Assembly: GCA_039995105.1 (NCBI GenBank)
Contig: CP146203.1
Location: forward strand, 930,001 to 994,000
Length of the DNA stretch: 64,000 nt
Source of the DNA: Jonesiaceae bacterium BS-20
GTDB lineage: Bacteria > Actinomycetota > Actinomycetes > Actinomycetales > Cellulomonadaceae
Direction of reading: 5' to 3'
Part shown: piece by piece, positions 9,006 to 18,066 of the stretch
Position numbering within the stretch: position 1 is the first letter of the stretch
How the letters are laid out: every line of letters begins with the position of its first letter
Notes under the pieces: generated by a model
Databases searched by the model: none
Told to the model about the DNA's origin: nothing
The model's input: only the letters and a program-made list of their open reading frames with translations
Translations under genes and position numbers: made by a program

Positions 9006-9476
9006 CTAGTTCTTTGCCCCGACGGCCGCGCCCGAGTAGGTCATGTGGAGCAACGGGAACGGGCGCTCGTCAGCGTCAAGGTCGGAGCGGCCATCAATAA
9101 CGAACCCGTGGCGCTTGTAGAACTCGACCGCGTGCTCATTTTGTTCGTTAACGCTCAGCGTGAGAGCTGGCTCCCGGGCAAGGGCGTCATTCATGAGAGC
9201 GGTGCCAACGCCGGTGCCCCGGTATTGATCTTCAACGAACATCATTTCAAGCTTGCCGTTAGCGATCCCCGCAAAGCCGCAGGCCACCCCGTCCACCTCG
9301 GCAACGGTTAAGAAGACTGACGGGAGATAGAACTCGGTCACACGCTTGCGGTAGAAGGCGATGTCGTCCGGTGTCAAGAAGTCGTAGTTGGATGAAACTG
9401 CGCTGTGCCAGATGGAGACCAGTTTTGAATACTCGCTGGCGCCTTTGCAAAGCCTGACCGTAATTTGCTCGCTCAT
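9006..9476 (-). CDS. GNAT-family N-acetyltransferase
   Basis: 156 residues, a single GNAT domain. The acetyl-CoA pyrophosphate-binding loop reads DQYRGTGVGTALM, and the C-terminal NEHAVEFYKRHGF motif is typical of small acetyltransferases such as YjaB. Substrate unknown. Monocistronic, between the tRNA-Gly gene and a non-coding stretch. Confidence 0.87.
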   Translation of the reverse strand: MSEQITVRLCKGASEYSKLVSIWHSAVSSNYDFLTPDDIAFYRKRVTEFYLPSVFLTVAEVDGVACGFAGIANGKLEMMFVEDQYRGTGVGTALMNDALAREPALTLSVNEQNEHAVEFYKRHGFVIDGRSDLDADERPFPLLHMTYSGAAVGAKN

Positions 9477-9790
9477 GGTTAATCACCCTCTACATCCGAT
9501 GCGTGCGGGACTTATTTACTAACCTATCCGGTTCTGGCAAAGTGTGGGCTGTAACACACAGCTGAGCTCTGAAATTAGTTCTGCCCAAATCCCGTTTGGG
9601 CTTGATCGAAACGATCGTCTGGGCCAAATCAAAAAAGTGGGGCCGGGCCGTTAAATGGTTGAGGAAGGTTCTATGAGTAGCCGACTATAGGTGGCGTGTG
9701 CATCTGCCGGGGGAGCGGGTTTCGGTTTCCTGGGCCGATTGGTGGACGAGCGTGCGTCAGTGCGGGCCCGTTAAGCGGTTGGGGCGCGTG
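9477..9790. other. Intergenic stretch with a small hairpin, no gene seen
   Basis: Contains the hairpin GCCCAAA/TTTGGGC (9583-9589 and 9595-9601) followed by a second short dyad GATCGAAACGATC. No convincing coding sequence or RNA gene was recognised. Confidence 0.4.
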
Positions 9791-9991
9791 ATGGAATTAC
9801 GCTCTCGGCGAGGATTGGCGCTAATTTTTGTGATCTTGTGCGGAATTCTCAGTGAACCCACCGCGTTGGCGTTGCCGGCCATGACTTACCCGGGGTGGAT
9901 GTCGTACGATTGGGCGGTTAGTTCGGACAATGTTTCAGTTCTAACCACGGCGGGACCGCAGGCAAAACTGCCACAAACCGGACTGGTATAA
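9791..9991 (+). CDS. Possible 66-aa secreted peptide ending in LPQTG, doubtful
   Basis: From ATG 9791 the frame reads a basic start (MELRSRRG), a hydrophobic core ending ALALPA like a signal peptide, about 35 further residues and then KLPQTGLV before the stop. LPQTG matches a sortase motif, but the hydrophobic segment and basic tail needed for anchoring are missing. It could be a remnant of a sortase substrate, a tiny secreted peptide, or chance. No good ribosome site. Confidence 0.3.
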   Translation: MELRSRRGLALIFVILCGILSEPTALALPAMTYPGWMSYDWAVSSDNVSVLTTAGPQAKLPQTGLV

Positions 9992-10076
9992 GTCGCCAGA
10001 ACGGGCTGGGACCGCGACCCATTTAGAATTCGTGCCGGGATGCCGGCATCTCATCAATTAGTTGGAGACCATCGAA

Positions 10077-11411
10077 GTGAAGAGCACCGTCGAGAACCTG
10101 GACCCGACTAAGGCCAAGCTGACTGTCGAGGTGGAGTACGCCGAGCTCCAGCCGGCCATCGAGCACGCCTACAGTCACATCGCCCAGGACATTTCTATTC
10201 CCGGCTTCCGTAAGGGCAAAGTTCCACCACGCATCATCGATCAGCGTGTTGGCCGTGCGGCAGTTCTTGAGCACGCGATCAACGAGGGCCTGCCAGGCTT
10301 CTACCGCGACGCAATTGCGCAGGCTGAACTGCGCCCATTGGGTCAGCCAGTAGTTGAGGTTACCGCTGTCCCAGCCGAGGAAGACGAGAGCGGCGTTCTT
10401 GTATTCACCGCTGAGGTAGAGGTACGCCCAGAGTTTGAAATCCCAGAGCTGTCCGGTCTGAGCCTTGAGGTTCCAACCACTGAGGTAACCGACGAGGACG
10501 TACAGGGCCGTCTTGAGGCACTGCGGGCGCGCTTCGGCACCCTGGTTGGCGTAGACCGCCCAGCTGCTGACGGCGACTTTGTTGTTCTTGACCTCACCGC
10601 CAAGATTGACGACAACGAGGTAGACAACGTTTCCGGAATCTCATACGAGATCGGAACCGGCAACATGCTCCAGGGCATGGACGAGGCTCTTACCGGCCTT
10701 TCCGCTGGCGAAACCACCACCTTTGTTGCACCACTTGCTGGCGGCGAGCACGCTGGCCAGGACGCAAACATCACCGTTACCGCAACCTCGGTTAAGCAGC
10801 GCGAGCTGCCAGAAGCTGACGACGAGTTCGCTCAGTTGGCTTCCGAGTTCGACACCATCGACGAGCTCAAGGCTGACCTGCGCGAGCAGGCTGCTTCAAA
10901 CTCGGTGTCAAACCAGGCTGTTGCGGCCCGTGACCTGTTGCTCGAGGAACTCAACAAGATTGAGATCCCACTGCCAACCGGTGTCATCGAAGCAGAGGTT
11001 AACCGCCACCTCGAGGGCGAGGGTCGCCTTGAGGACGAGGTTCACCGCGCAGAGGTAACCGAAGAGACCTCAGTAGCCCTGAAGAACCAGATTCTTCTTG
11101 ACTCGCTCGCAGAGAAGCTTGAAGTTCAGGTTTCCCAGCAGGAACTCCTGGACTACCTGATCTCCGCATCACGCCAGTACGGCATGGAGCCACAGCAGTT
11201 CATCTCCACCCTTGACCAGCAGGGCCAGATCCCAGCCATGGTTGGCGAGGTTGCTCGTTCCAAGTCGCTGGCAGTGGCACTGCGCCAGATCGAGGTCAAG
11301 GACGTTGACGGTAACGTAATCGATCTGTCCGAGTTCATTGGTTCAGACGCAGACGACGCAGCCGTTGAAGAGGTTGTTGCGGCAGCCGCAGCAGCTTCAG
11401 AAGACGCCTGA
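10077..11411 (+). CDS. tig: Trigger factor, ribosome-bound chaperone and prolyl isomerase
   Basis: 444 residues from GTG 10077 (VKSTVENL), preferred over the upstream in-frame TTG because GGAG lies 9 bases before it and actinobacterial Tig proteins begin this way. The N-terminal ribosome-binding domain carries the signature PGFRKGKVP, followed by the FKBP-type isomerase domain (about 150-240) and the helical C-terminal chaperone domain; the tail is rich in Asp and Ala. It binds nascent chains at the ribosome exit tunnel. It precedes clpP1-clpP2-clpX, the common bacterial order, but a terminator separates it from clpP1. Confidence 0.96.
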   Translation: MKSTVENLDPTKAKLTVEVEYAELQPAIEHAYSHIAQDISIPGFRKGKVPPRIIDQRVGRAAVLEHAINEGLPGFYRDAIAQAELRPLGQPVVEVTAVPAEEDESGVLVFTAEVEVRPEFEIPELSGLSLEVPTTEVTDEDVQGRLEALRARFGTLVGVDRPAADGDFVVLDLTAKIDDNEVDNVSGISYEIGTGNMLQGMDEALTGLSAGETTTFVAPLAGGEHAGQDANITVTATSVKQRELPEADDEFAQLASEFDTIDELKADLREQAASNSVSNQAVAARDLLLEELNKIEIPLPTGVIEAEVNRHLEGEGRLEDEVHRAEVTEETSVALKNQILLDSLAEKLEVQVSQQELLDYLISASRQYGMEPQQFISTLDQQGQIPAMVGEVARSKSLAVALRQIEVKDVDGNVIDLSEFIGSDADDAAVEEVVAAAAAASEDA

Positions 11412-11441
11412 TTTTCTGAAATCTAGCAGTTAGCATGACGC

Positions 11442-11487
11442 GGATGGTCCCGGTGCCGGTTACGGCTCCGGGACCATCCGCTTTTTG
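11442..11487 (+). terminator. Terminator after tig
   Basis: Perfect 12-bp stem GGATGGTCCCGG (11442-11453) with CCGGGACCATCC (11468-11479), followed by GCTTTTTG. Rho-independent, on the plus strand. Confidence 0.85.
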
Positions 11488-11672
11488 CGTGCGTGAGCGC
11501 AGGAGAAATTCGACTAATTTTCCGATGCCAAAGTGCGGCCGTTCACGTGCGGCAGGAGCCAGCGTGGAAGTGTGCGCCCAAAGCGAAACGATTGAAATTA
11601 AGGACTTCTTTGCCGCGAAATCACGTTAAGGTCAGTGCAGTACCAGATGATTTGGAATCGATGGGAGAAGGC

Positions 11673-12287
11673 GTGAACGAGCAGATGCCTAAGGCGGCAC
11701 AGTCAGATTTGGCTGGCCTAGGACTGAACGACAGCATCTATAACCGGTTGCTTAAGGAACGCATTATTTGGCTGGGCTCGGAGGTCCGTGACGAGAACGC
11801 TAACGCGATCTGTGCACAGATGCTTCTGCTGGCCGCTGAGGACCCCGACAAGGATATTTTCCTCTACATTAACTCCCCGGGTGGATCAATCACCGCGGGT
11901 ATGGCTATTTACGACACCATGCAGTACATCAAGCCTGACGTGGCGACCGTAGCTATGGGTATGGCCGCATCAATGGGACAGTTCCTCTTGTCCTCGGGCA
12001 CCAAGGGCAAGCGCTACGCTACCCCGCACGCCCGCGTCATGATGCACCAGCCATCCGGTGGCATTGGTGGAACCGCAACTGACATTCGTATCAATGCCCA
12101 GTTGATTCTGCACATGAAGAAGGTCCTGGCTGAGCTGATCGCTGAGCAGACCGGAAACACTCCTGAGCAGATCAACAAGGATTCAGACCGCGACCGTTGG
12201 TTTACCGCGGATGAGGCTCTTGAGTACGGCTTTATCGATCACGTGGTCGCCCACGCTGACTCGATTACTGGCTCTTCCAAAGCCTGA
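11673..12287 (+). CDS. clpP1: ATP-dependent Clp protease proteolytic subunit 1
   Basis: 204 residues from GTG 11673, preceded by GGGAGAAGG; ATG codons 12 bases upstream and downstream lack such a site. The catalytic serine lies in [11 protein letters not shown], the histidine in [11 protein letters not shown], and the aspartate in INKDSDRD. ClpP1 assembles with ClpP2 into the tetradecameric peptidase chamber used with ClpX or ClpC. It ends 39 bp before clpP2 and is co-transcribed with it. The spaced paralogue pair is typical of actinobacteria. Confidence 0.95.
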   Translation: MNEQMPKAAQSDLAGLGLNDSIYNRLLKERIIWLGSEVRDENANAICAQMLLLAAEDPDKDIFLYINSPGGSITAGMAIYDTMQYIKPDVATVAMGMAASMGQFLLSSGTKGKRYATPHARVMMHQPSGGIGGTATDIRINAQLILHMKKVLAELIAEQTGNTPEQINKDSDRDRWFTADEALEYGFIDHVVAHADSITGSSKA

Positions 12288-12326
12288 GCGCTTGACGTCC
12301 CTTACTAACTTGCACAGGAGAAATTC

Positions 12327-13046
12327 ATGAGCATGGAATCTCAATTTATGGCGACGGCAAAGCGTTTGGCCGGACCGGGCTTTGGCGCCGGCGGACGAGC
12401 TTTTGAGACCGCTGGACCATCGTCACGTTATATCTTGCCGCAGTTTGAAGAGCGTACCCCGTACGGCTTCAAGCGTCAGGACCCTTACACCAAGCTATTT
12501 GAAGACCGCATTATTTTCCTCGGTGTTCAGGTAGATGACGCATCAGCGGATGACGTTATGGCCCAGTTGCTGGTGCTCGAAAGCCAGGAGCCTAACCGCG
12601 ACATCATCTTGTACATCAACTCACCGGGTGGCTCGTTCACCGCGATGACCGCGATCTACGACACCATGCAGTACATTACGTCGGATGTGCAAACGGTCTG
12701 CTTGGGTCAAGCCGCTTCCTCAGCAGCGGTTCTGCTGGCAGCAGGTGCACCGGGTAAGCGTTTGGCTCTGCCAAACTCGCGAATCCTCATCCACCAGCCG
12801 TCACTTTCAGGTGGTGGCTACGCGCAGGCATCGGACATTGAGATCCACGCCAACGAGATCATTCGGATGCGCGAATGGCTTGAAGAGACCTTGGCGTACC
12901 ACACCGGCAAGGACATCGACGATATCCGCAACGACATCGAGCGCGACAAAATCTTGTCCGCAGCCGACGCCGTGACCTACGGTCTGGTTGACCAGGTCCT
13001 TGAGAGCCGTAAGGCCAAAGCGATTGCTGCTAAGGAACGAGAGTAA
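12327..13046 (+). CDS. clpP2: ATP-dependent Clp protease proteolytic subunit 2
   Basis: 239 residues with AGGAG before the ATG. The serine lies in [12 protein letters not shown] and the histidine in [13 protein letters not shown]. The N-terminus is longer than in ClpP1, about 45 residues before the conserved fold begins at [10 protein letters not shown], and may be processed, as is known for mycobacterial ClpP2. Forms the mixed ClpP1P2 protease. A terminator follows, so clpX is expressed mainly from its own promoter. Confidence 0.95.
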   Translation: MSMESQFMATAKRLAGPGFGAGGRAFETAGPSSRYILPQFEERTPYGFKRQDPYTKLFEDRIIFLGVQVDDASADDVMAQLLVLESQEPNRDIILYINSPGGSFTAMTAIYDTMQYITSDVQTVCLGQAASSAAVLLAAGAPGKRLALPNSRILIHQPSLSGGGYAQASDIEIHANEIIRMREWLEETLAYHTGKDIDDIRNDIERDKILSAADAVTYGLVDQVLESRKAKAIAAKERE

Positions 13047-13076
13047 GTTTTCCCCCGTGGAAGACTGATTCATTAG

Positions 13077-13126
13077 TTGCACATCTTCGGTGCGTATGTA
13101 GGCTAAATACCACCGAAGATGTGCAA
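13077..13126 (+). terminator. Terminator after clpP1-clpP2
   Basis: Perfect 16-bp stem (13077-13092 and 13111-13126) with an 18-base loop, followed by TTGTTG. Lies 31 bp after the clpP2 stop. Confidence 0.75.
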
Positions 13127-13209
13127 TTGTTGTTAGACCACCCCAACCTTGGGCTCTGGTGCAAAACCATTGACGCGGTCCGCAGGGCAGCGCACTAAGG
13201 AGGATTTCT

Positions 13210-14481
13210 GTGACACGTTTAGGCGATGGCGCTGATCTACTCAAGTGTTCCTTCTGCGGGAAGTCCCAGAAGCAAGTCAAGAAGCTCATTGCGGGTTCAG
13301 GCGTTTACATTTGTGATGAGTGTATTGAACTCTGTAATGAGATCGTTGCCGAGGAACTGACTGAGTCTGTCGAGCAGGGCCTAGGAGAGTTACCTAAGCC
13401 CCTTGAAATCTTTGATTTCCTCGAGGAATTTGTAATTGGTCAACAGGACGCAAAGCGGTCGCTCGCGGTTGCGGTGTACAACCACTACAAGAGAATTACC
13501 GCCAATGATGGCCCGCGTTCCGTGGGCAAGGACGGCGCAGACGTTGATTTAGCCAAGTCCAACATCTTGATGATTGGGCCAACCGGCTGCGGTAAAACCT
13601 ACCTTGCGCAGACGCTAGCCAAGATGCTCAACGTACCGTTTGCAATAGCGGACGCGACCGCTCTGACAGAGGCCGGCTACGTGGGTGAGGATGTTGAAAA
13701 CATTCTGCTCAAGCTGATTCAGGCAGCCGACTTTGATATTAAGAAGGCTGAAAAGGGGATCATCTACATCGACGAGATCGACAAGATCTCTCGAAAGTCT
13801 GAGAATCCCTCGATTACCCGTGATGTCTCCGGTGAAGGCGTGCAGCAGGCGCTGCTCAAGATCATTGAGGGCACCACCGCATCCGTGCCGCCTCAGGGCG
13901 GCCGCAAACACCCGCACCAAGAGTTCTTGACCATCGACACCTCGAACGTGTTGTTCATTGTGGCCGGGGCATTTGCCGGGCTAGAGGACATCATTAGCTC
14001 GCGTGCCGGCAAGACCGGGATTGGCTTTGGTGCCCAACTCTCCTCGATTGAGGAGGGTGAGGACCTCATGGCTAAGGTCATGCCAGAGGATCTGCAAAAG
14101 TTTGGACTTATCCCAGAATTTATTGGCCGCGTCCCGGTCCTAACTACGGTTACGCCGCTGGATATTGACGCGCTCAAGAGTATTTTGACCAAGCCGCGCA
14201 ACGCCCTGCTCAAGCAGTACCAAAAGATGTTTGAGCTCGACGGCGTCGAGCTGGAATTTACCGAAGACGCCATAACCCGTGTTGCCGAGCTCGCCTTGGA
14301 GCGGGGCACCGGTGCGCGTGGCCTGCGGTCTATCCTTGAGGACGTGCTCCAAGAGCCAATGTTTGAGGTGCCTAGCCGCGCTGACGTAGCCAAGGTCATC
14401 ATTACTGATGAGGTAGTGAACAAGGCGTCTAAGCATATGATTGAACTGAAAAAGAAACTACCCCGTGAAAAGAGTGCCTAA
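13210..14481 (+). CDS. clpX: ATP-dependent Clp protease ATP-binding subunit ClpX
   Basis: 423 residues starting at GTG 13210 after AAGGAGGA. The N-terminal zinc-binding domain has CSFCGK and CDECIELC; then follow Walker A GPTGCGKT, Walker B IIYIDEID, the pore loop GYVGEDV and the C-terminal sensor region RGTGARGLR. ClpX unfolds tagged proteins and feeds them to ClpP1P2. The chorismate mutase gene begins 5 bp after the stop and is likely co-transcribed. Confidence 0.97.
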   Translation: MTRLGDGADLLKCSFCGKSQKQVKKLIAGSGVYICDECIELCNEIVAEELTESVEQGLGELPKPLEIFDFLEEFVIGQQDAKRSLAVAVYNHYKRITANDGPRSVGKDGADVDLAKSNILMIGPTGCGKTYLAQTLAKMLNVPFAIADATALTEAGYVGEDVENILLKLIQAADFDIKKAEKGIIYIDEIDKISRKSENPSITRDVSGEGVQQALLKIIEGTTASVPPQGGRKHPHQEFLTIDTSNVLFIVAGAFAGLEDIISSRAGKTGIGFGAQLSSIEEGEDLMAKVMPEDLQKFGLIPEFIGRVPVLTTVTPLDIDALKSILTKPRNALLKQYQKMFELDGVELEFTEDAITRVAELALERGTGARGLRSILEDVLQEPMFEVPSRADVAKVIITDEVVNKASKHMIELKKKLPREKSA

Positions 14482-14486
14482 CTCGA

Positions 14487-14852
14487 ATGACCGCTGAAAT
14501 TAGCCCCGAGGCGCCGAGCGACCCGACCGCCAACCCTGAGATCCGCCAAGAGATCTTGCGGTTGCGTGGGTCGATTGACAACATTGACAGCGCCCTGATC
14601 TATTTGCTGTCTGAGCGGTTTAAGTGCACCCACCGCGTGGGTGAACTCAAGGCGCAAGGGGGAGTTACTGCTGCGGACCCTGTCCGTGAGCAAGAGCAGA
14701 TTACCAGGTTGACTGCAATTGCAGAGTCGAGCGGGCTTGACCCCGAGTTCGCTGGACAGTTCCGTGAGTTTATTGTCAGCGAAGTAATCCGTCACCACAA
14801 GCGCATAGCCGCCGAGTACGGGGAAACTCGCCCACTCGATACTTACAATTGA
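14487..14852 (+). CDS. Chorismate mutase, AroQ type
   Basis: 121 residues, all-helical AroQ fold with conserved LRGSIDNIDSALIYLLSER, the HRVGELKA motif and a C-terminal HHKRIA helix. It converts chorismate to prephenate for phenylalanine and tyrosine synthesis. No signal peptide, so cytoplasmic. It starts 5 bp after clpX, an arrangement seen in other actinobacteria. Small intracellular actinobacterial mutases of this group often depend on the DAHP synthase partner for full activity; whether this one does cannot be told. Confidence 0.88.
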   Translation: MTAEISPEAPSDPTANPEIRQEILRLRGSIDNIDSALIYLLSERFKCTHRVGELKAQGGVTAADPVREQEQITRLTAIAESSGLDPEFAGQFREFIVSEVIRHHKRIAAEYGETRPLDTYN

Positions 14853-14881
14853 ATCTAGGCGTGAGCGCCTGAGAACCAGAA

Positions 14882-14922
14882 AGGAAGGGCTGCATTAGTT
14901 GAAACTAGTGCAGCCCTTTCCA
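14882..14922 (+). terminator. Terminator after chorismate mutase gene
   Basis: A long imperfect stem: GGAAGGGCTGCATTAG pairs with CTAGTGCAGCCCTTTCC around a short loop. Lies 30 bp after the stop and probably serves the clpX-chorismate mutase transcript. Confidence 0.65.
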
Positions 14923-14943
14923 TGTAACAATGCTTTCGACCCC

Positions 14944-15003
14944 GAGTTTGGATCACGCGAATTAGGCCCCCGCGAGTTTGGGCCCCGCGAGTTTGCCGGA
15001 TCG
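14944..15003. repeat. Degenerate 15-bp minisatellite
   Basis: Four adjacent 15-bp units of the pattern GARTTNGGNCCCCGC (14944, 14959, 14974, 14989), partly diverged. It lies between the chorismate mutase terminator and the SdpI-like gene. Confidence 0.7.
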
Positions 15004-15145
15004 TCCCCGAGATTACCGGAATGAACTGGGTATCTCGGCCTTGAAATACCAAACTCGGCGGGGCAGTCAATTGCCAGGTGGCGGGATTTTCCAATGTCTT
15101 GGGGCAACCTGTCGGTAGTGCCACACGACTCCTACTACTGCCAGG

Positions 15146-15475
15146 TCAGGGTGTCTGTACTGCTCGAGCTGCACGGTCGGCCAGAATCGCCGAAATTCCT
15201 GCAAGTACTAGGAACGCCAAAAGGGCAATCTGGCCTACAGTGTCGCTGGTATTCTTGCCGATAAATACAATGCCGACGATGCTGGCTACCGTGCAACTAG
15301 GGATGAGCAGCCAAGACGCCACAAGGTGAGCTTTGCGCCATTGGGACTCTCCACGCTGCGTGGCCGGCGTGCGGATTCCCAGGAGACCGTTGGGTGCAAT
15401 TTTCCCATTGGCCGCCAGGAGAGTCGTTGTGACAACGAAGATCGACAAAATTATGAGAATCCATCCAAAAATCAT
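15146..15475 (-). CDS. SdpI/YhfL-family small membrane protein
   Basis: 109 residues from ATG 15475, which has GGAGG five bases upstream; the ATG 12 bases earlier has none. Three hydrophobic segments flank the NGLLGIRTPATQRGESQW motif characteristic of the SdpI family. In Bacillus, SdpI gives immunity to the SDP toxin; most relatives have no known partner. It is the last gene of a three-gene minus-strand module with an HTH regulator and another membrane protein, which suggests a regulated envelope or immunity function; that is inference. Confidence 0.8.
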   Translation of the reverse strand: MIFGWILIILSIFVVTTTLLAANGKIAPNGLLGIRTPATQRGESQWRKAHLVASWLLIPSCTVASIVGIVFIGKNTSDTVGQIALLAFLVLAGISAILADRAARAVQTP

Positions 15476-15496
15476 TGTGGCCTCCATGCCCAGTAA

Positions 15497-15706
15497 TTAG
15501 TCCGTTAGGTCAGTGCCGTTAGGAGTGAACAAACCTTCAATCGTAGTCTGAAGGGTTGCGGCAAGTCTGAACGCCAAGGGCAGACTTGGGTCGTAGCGTT
15601 CCCGTTCTATTGAAATGATCGTTTGACGTGAGACTCCTAATCGGTCAGCAAGATCAAGCTGTGTCATGCCAAGTTCGGTCCGCCGCAGACGGACCGTGTT
15701 TTTCAT
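15497..15706 (-). CDS. Small HTH (XRE/YozG-type) transcriptional regulator
   Basis: 69 residues, almost only a helix-turn-helix (LRRTELGMTQLDLADRLGVS, RQTIISIERERYDPSLPLA). Start ATG 15706 overlaps the stop of the upstream membrane protein by ATGA. Proteins of this type sit next to small membrane proteins and repress their own operon. The 21-bp inverted repeat before the operon (16145-16191) is a candidate operator. Confidence 0.88.
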   Translation of the reverse strand: MKNTVRLRRTELGMTQLDLADRLGVSRQTIISIERERYDPSLPLAFRLAATLQTTIEGLFTPNGTDLTD

Positions 15707-16140
15707 GGCTTGCCCACCAGCTGTTTCCACTCGGTAAAGGCACGTGCGGCGAAGACAAAAACTACGCCGAGCGCAACAGCAACCGGTGTCCAGCGCAGCA
15801 GCAAGCCATCTGGAAGAAATGCTGCAAGTAGGGCAGCACCAAGAACAATACTGAAAATATCGGGAAGCGCCCGTTCGCCAGCTCGCCGAAAGACATCGCG
15901 TTCAACTGAATCTGCGGCTAGTTCCTTAGTTTGCGACTCGGGGACTCGACCAAAAAGTGTTCGGAAAATAAGGTGCATGTATGCGACAAGTGCGGTTGCG
16001 CAGCCAACGCCGGCACCGATGAGACCAGCATTAAGTTGTGATTGATCGCTAGATATTGCAGCAAGTACTCCTAAACCGGAACCCATAAAGATGAGCACAA
16101 TCAATGTGATGATTCTGGGCCGAATTGTTTTCTGCAACAT
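15703..16140 (-). CDS. Small multi-pass membrane protein of unknown function
   Basis: 145 residues from ATG 16140 (MLQKTIRP); an in-frame ATG nine codons upstream lies inside an inverted repeat and neither start has a clear ribosome site. Four hydrophobic segments are visible, two before and two after a charged middle (about 75-100). First gene of the operon with the HTH regulator and SdpI-like protein. Family not recognised. Confidence 0.7.
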   Translation of the reverse strand: MLQKTIRPRIITLIVLIFMGSGLGVLAAISSDQSQLNAGLIGAGVGCATALVAYMHLIFRTLFGRVPESQTKELAADSVERDVFRRAGERALPDIFSIVLGAALLAAFLPDGLLLRWTPVAVALGVVFVFAARAFTEWKQLVGKP

Positions 16141-16144
16141 GCCA

Positions 16145-16191
16145 CAAATGTAAAGCACCATTAACAATAAGTTAATGGTGCTTTACATTTG
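16145..16191. repeat. Perfect 21-bp inverted repeat before the HTH/SdpI operon
   Basis: Arms 16145-16165 and 16171-16191 are perfectly complementary with a 5-base spacer (AATAA). The left edge is 5 bp from ATG 16140. There is no T-run on either side, so an operator or mRNA structure is as likely as a terminator for the amino-acid ABC operon that ends at 16262. Confidence 0.8.
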
Positions 16192-16261
16192 GGTAGTCGT
16201 TAGGTGGATTGATTACAAACGCTAGAGTGCCGGAATTAGCAGAGGTTTTAGAGTTAAGTTG

Positions 16262-17017
16262 CTAGTTCTCGTTGCTAACGTGTGTTGGGTCCAGCACGCG
16301 CTTGAGGAACTGCTTGGTGCGCTCTTCGGTGGGGGAGTTAATCACCTGGGCTGCGGGACCCTGTTCAAGGACCTTGCCGTCATCCATGAAAATCACGCGG
16401 TCAGCAACGTCGCGGGCAAAAGCCATCTCGTGGGTTACCACCATCATGGTCATGCCGTCATTAGCGAGGTCACGCATGACCTGGAGCACTTCACCAACAA
16501 GTTCTGGGTCGAGTGCCGAGGTTGGCTCATCGAACAGCATGAGCGCAGGGTTCATGCTGAGCGCGCGGGCAATTGCGACGCGCTGCTGCTGGCCACCGGA
16601 GAGTTGACTGGGGTGAGCGTGGGCACGGTCGCCCAGTCCAACGTGGGTGAGGTTTTTAAGAGCGATCTCCTGAGCTTGCGCCTTGGAACGTCCCAGCACC
16701 TTGCGTTGCGCGATGGTGCAGTTCTCCAACACGTTCATGTGCGAGAACAGGTTAAAAGACTGGAAGACCATCCCCACGTTTGAGCGTACGGTGTCGATGT
16801 CAACGTCAGGATCGGTCACGGTGTCACCCAGGACAACGATAGTTCCCGAGGTAGCCTCTTCCAACTGGTTCACGCAGCGTAGGAGAGTGGACTTACCTGA
16901 TCCCGACGGGCCAATGACGCAGAGTACCTCACCTTGGGAGATAGTCAGGTCAATTCCCTTGAGGACCTCACGGTCACCGTAGGACTTGTGGAGATCAGTA
17001 ATGGTGACAACGCTCAT
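16262..17017 (-). CDS. Polar amino-acid ABC transporter ATP-binding protein
   Basis: 251 residues of the GlnQ/HisP type: Walker [10 protein letters not shown], signature LSGGQQQR, Walker [13 protein letters not shown], switch histidine in VVTHEMAFA. It drives amino-acid import with the permease whose stop overlaps its start (17014-17017) and the lipoprotein upstream. Substrate specificity cannot be read from the ATPase. Confidence 0.93.
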   Translation of the reverse strand: MSVVTITDLHKSYGDREVLKGIDLTISQGEVLCVIGPSGSGKSTLLRCVNQLEEATSGTIVVLGDTVTDPDVDIDTVRSNVGMVFQSFNLFSHMNVLENCTIAQRKVLGRSKAQAQEIALKNLTHVGLGDRAHAHPSQLSGGQQQRVAIARALSMNPALMLFDEPTSALDPELVGEVLQVMRDLANDGMTMMVVTHEMAFARDVADRVIFMDDGKVLEQGPAAQVINSPTEERTKQFLKRVLDPTHVSNEN

Positions 17018-17865
17018 CGTCGCGCTCCTTCGCCAGTTTTCTTCTCAAGGTAACGGGCCAAGAAACCCAGTGGAATTGTGATGCACAGGTAGGCGCCACC
17101 AACGACAAACAGACCGGTCAGCCCGCCGGCGCCGGAGTTCAACGCGTCACGGCCAATCTTGGTCAGGTCATAGTTTGCCGCGCTCAGACCAAGCAGGTAA
17201 ATGAGTGAGGAGTCTTTGGTAAGCAAGATAAGCTCGTTGGTCATTGGCGGCAGGATGATACGGAAGGCCTGTGGCAAGATGACCGTGATGGTCGTGCGCG
17301 TGCTGGACATTCCAAGCGACCGGGCGGCCTCGATCTGCCCCTTGGGCACGGCTTGGATGCCGGCTCGTAGTACCTCCGCAATGTACGCGGATGAGACAAT
17401 ACCCAGCGCGATTGCCGCCTTGAGTGTGATGGAGTCAATGCGCACTCCGAAGGCCACCGGAATGGCAAAGCCAACGGTGAATACCACGAGCAGGGCGGGA
17501 ATCCCGCGGAAGAACTCCACGTAGATGGTGGCAATCCACCGGTATAAGACAACCGATGACAGGCGCATGAGTGCTAGAAGCACACCAACACTGAGGCCAA
17601 TCGCAAACGCTGCTGCAGTGTACTTGATCGTGTTCAGACCGGCAGCAGGTAGTTGCGGCAGTAGATCTTTGGCAACGTCAACGTTGAACAGGTTGGTCTT
17701 GATACGTTCCCAGTCGGCCACCAAAATGATGACGATGACTGCAACGGCTAGGACCGCATATTGGATGGCTTGCGAGATCCGGGCTCGTTTGCGTGGACTC
17801 ATGCTCCGCTTTGAAGTGTGCAGGGAATTCCTGTTCTCTTCAACGGTTGCATCATCTGCAGACAT
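17014..17865 (-). CDS. Polar amino-acid ABC transporter permease
   Basis: 283 residues. A long charged N-terminal tail (about 40 aa) precedes five or so membrane segments; the coupling EAA loop reads [20 protein letters not shown]. HisM/GlnP family. Overlaps the ATPase gene by four bases. A terminator-like hairpin separates it from the binding-protein gene, which probably lowers its expression relative to the binding protein. Confidence 0.92.
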   Translation of the reverse strand: MSADDATVEENRNSLHTSKRSMSPRKRARISQAIQYAVLAVAVIVIILVADWERIKTNLFNVDVAKDLLPQLPAAGLNTIKYTAAAFAIGLSVGVLLALMRLSSVVLYRWIATIYVEFFRGIPALLVVFTVGFAIPVAFGVRIDSITLKAAIALGIVSSAYIAEVLRAGIQAVPKGQIEAARSLGMSSTRTTITVILPQAFRIILPPMTNELILLTKDSSLIYLLGLSAANYDLTKIGRDALNSGAGGLTGLFVVGGAYLCITIPLGFLARYLEKKTGEGARR

Positions 17866-18018
17866 GATTACCTATTCTGTGCGGGACGGTGGAGAAGTAG
17901 AAATTTGGGGGGGCTGAACTGAAGCTAATGGGTCTGATGCACTAATAGAAGTGTAAGTGCAAGAGTGCCAAATGGGGCACAGGATTAGCACAAGAGTACC
18001 GACTAGGGCACAGCACAA

Positions 18019-18053
18019 GCGTGGGAGTGCGGGACCGGCCCCCACTCCCACGC
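18019..18053 (-). terminator. Hairpin between binding-protein and permease genes
   Basis: Perfect 11-bp stem GCGTGGGAGTG (18019-18029) with CACTCCCACGC (18043-18053), 13 bp after the stop of the binding-protein gene. Likely partial termination or an mRNA stabiliser inside the ABC operon. Confidence 0.6.
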
Positions 18054-18066
18054 CTACACGCTGTGA

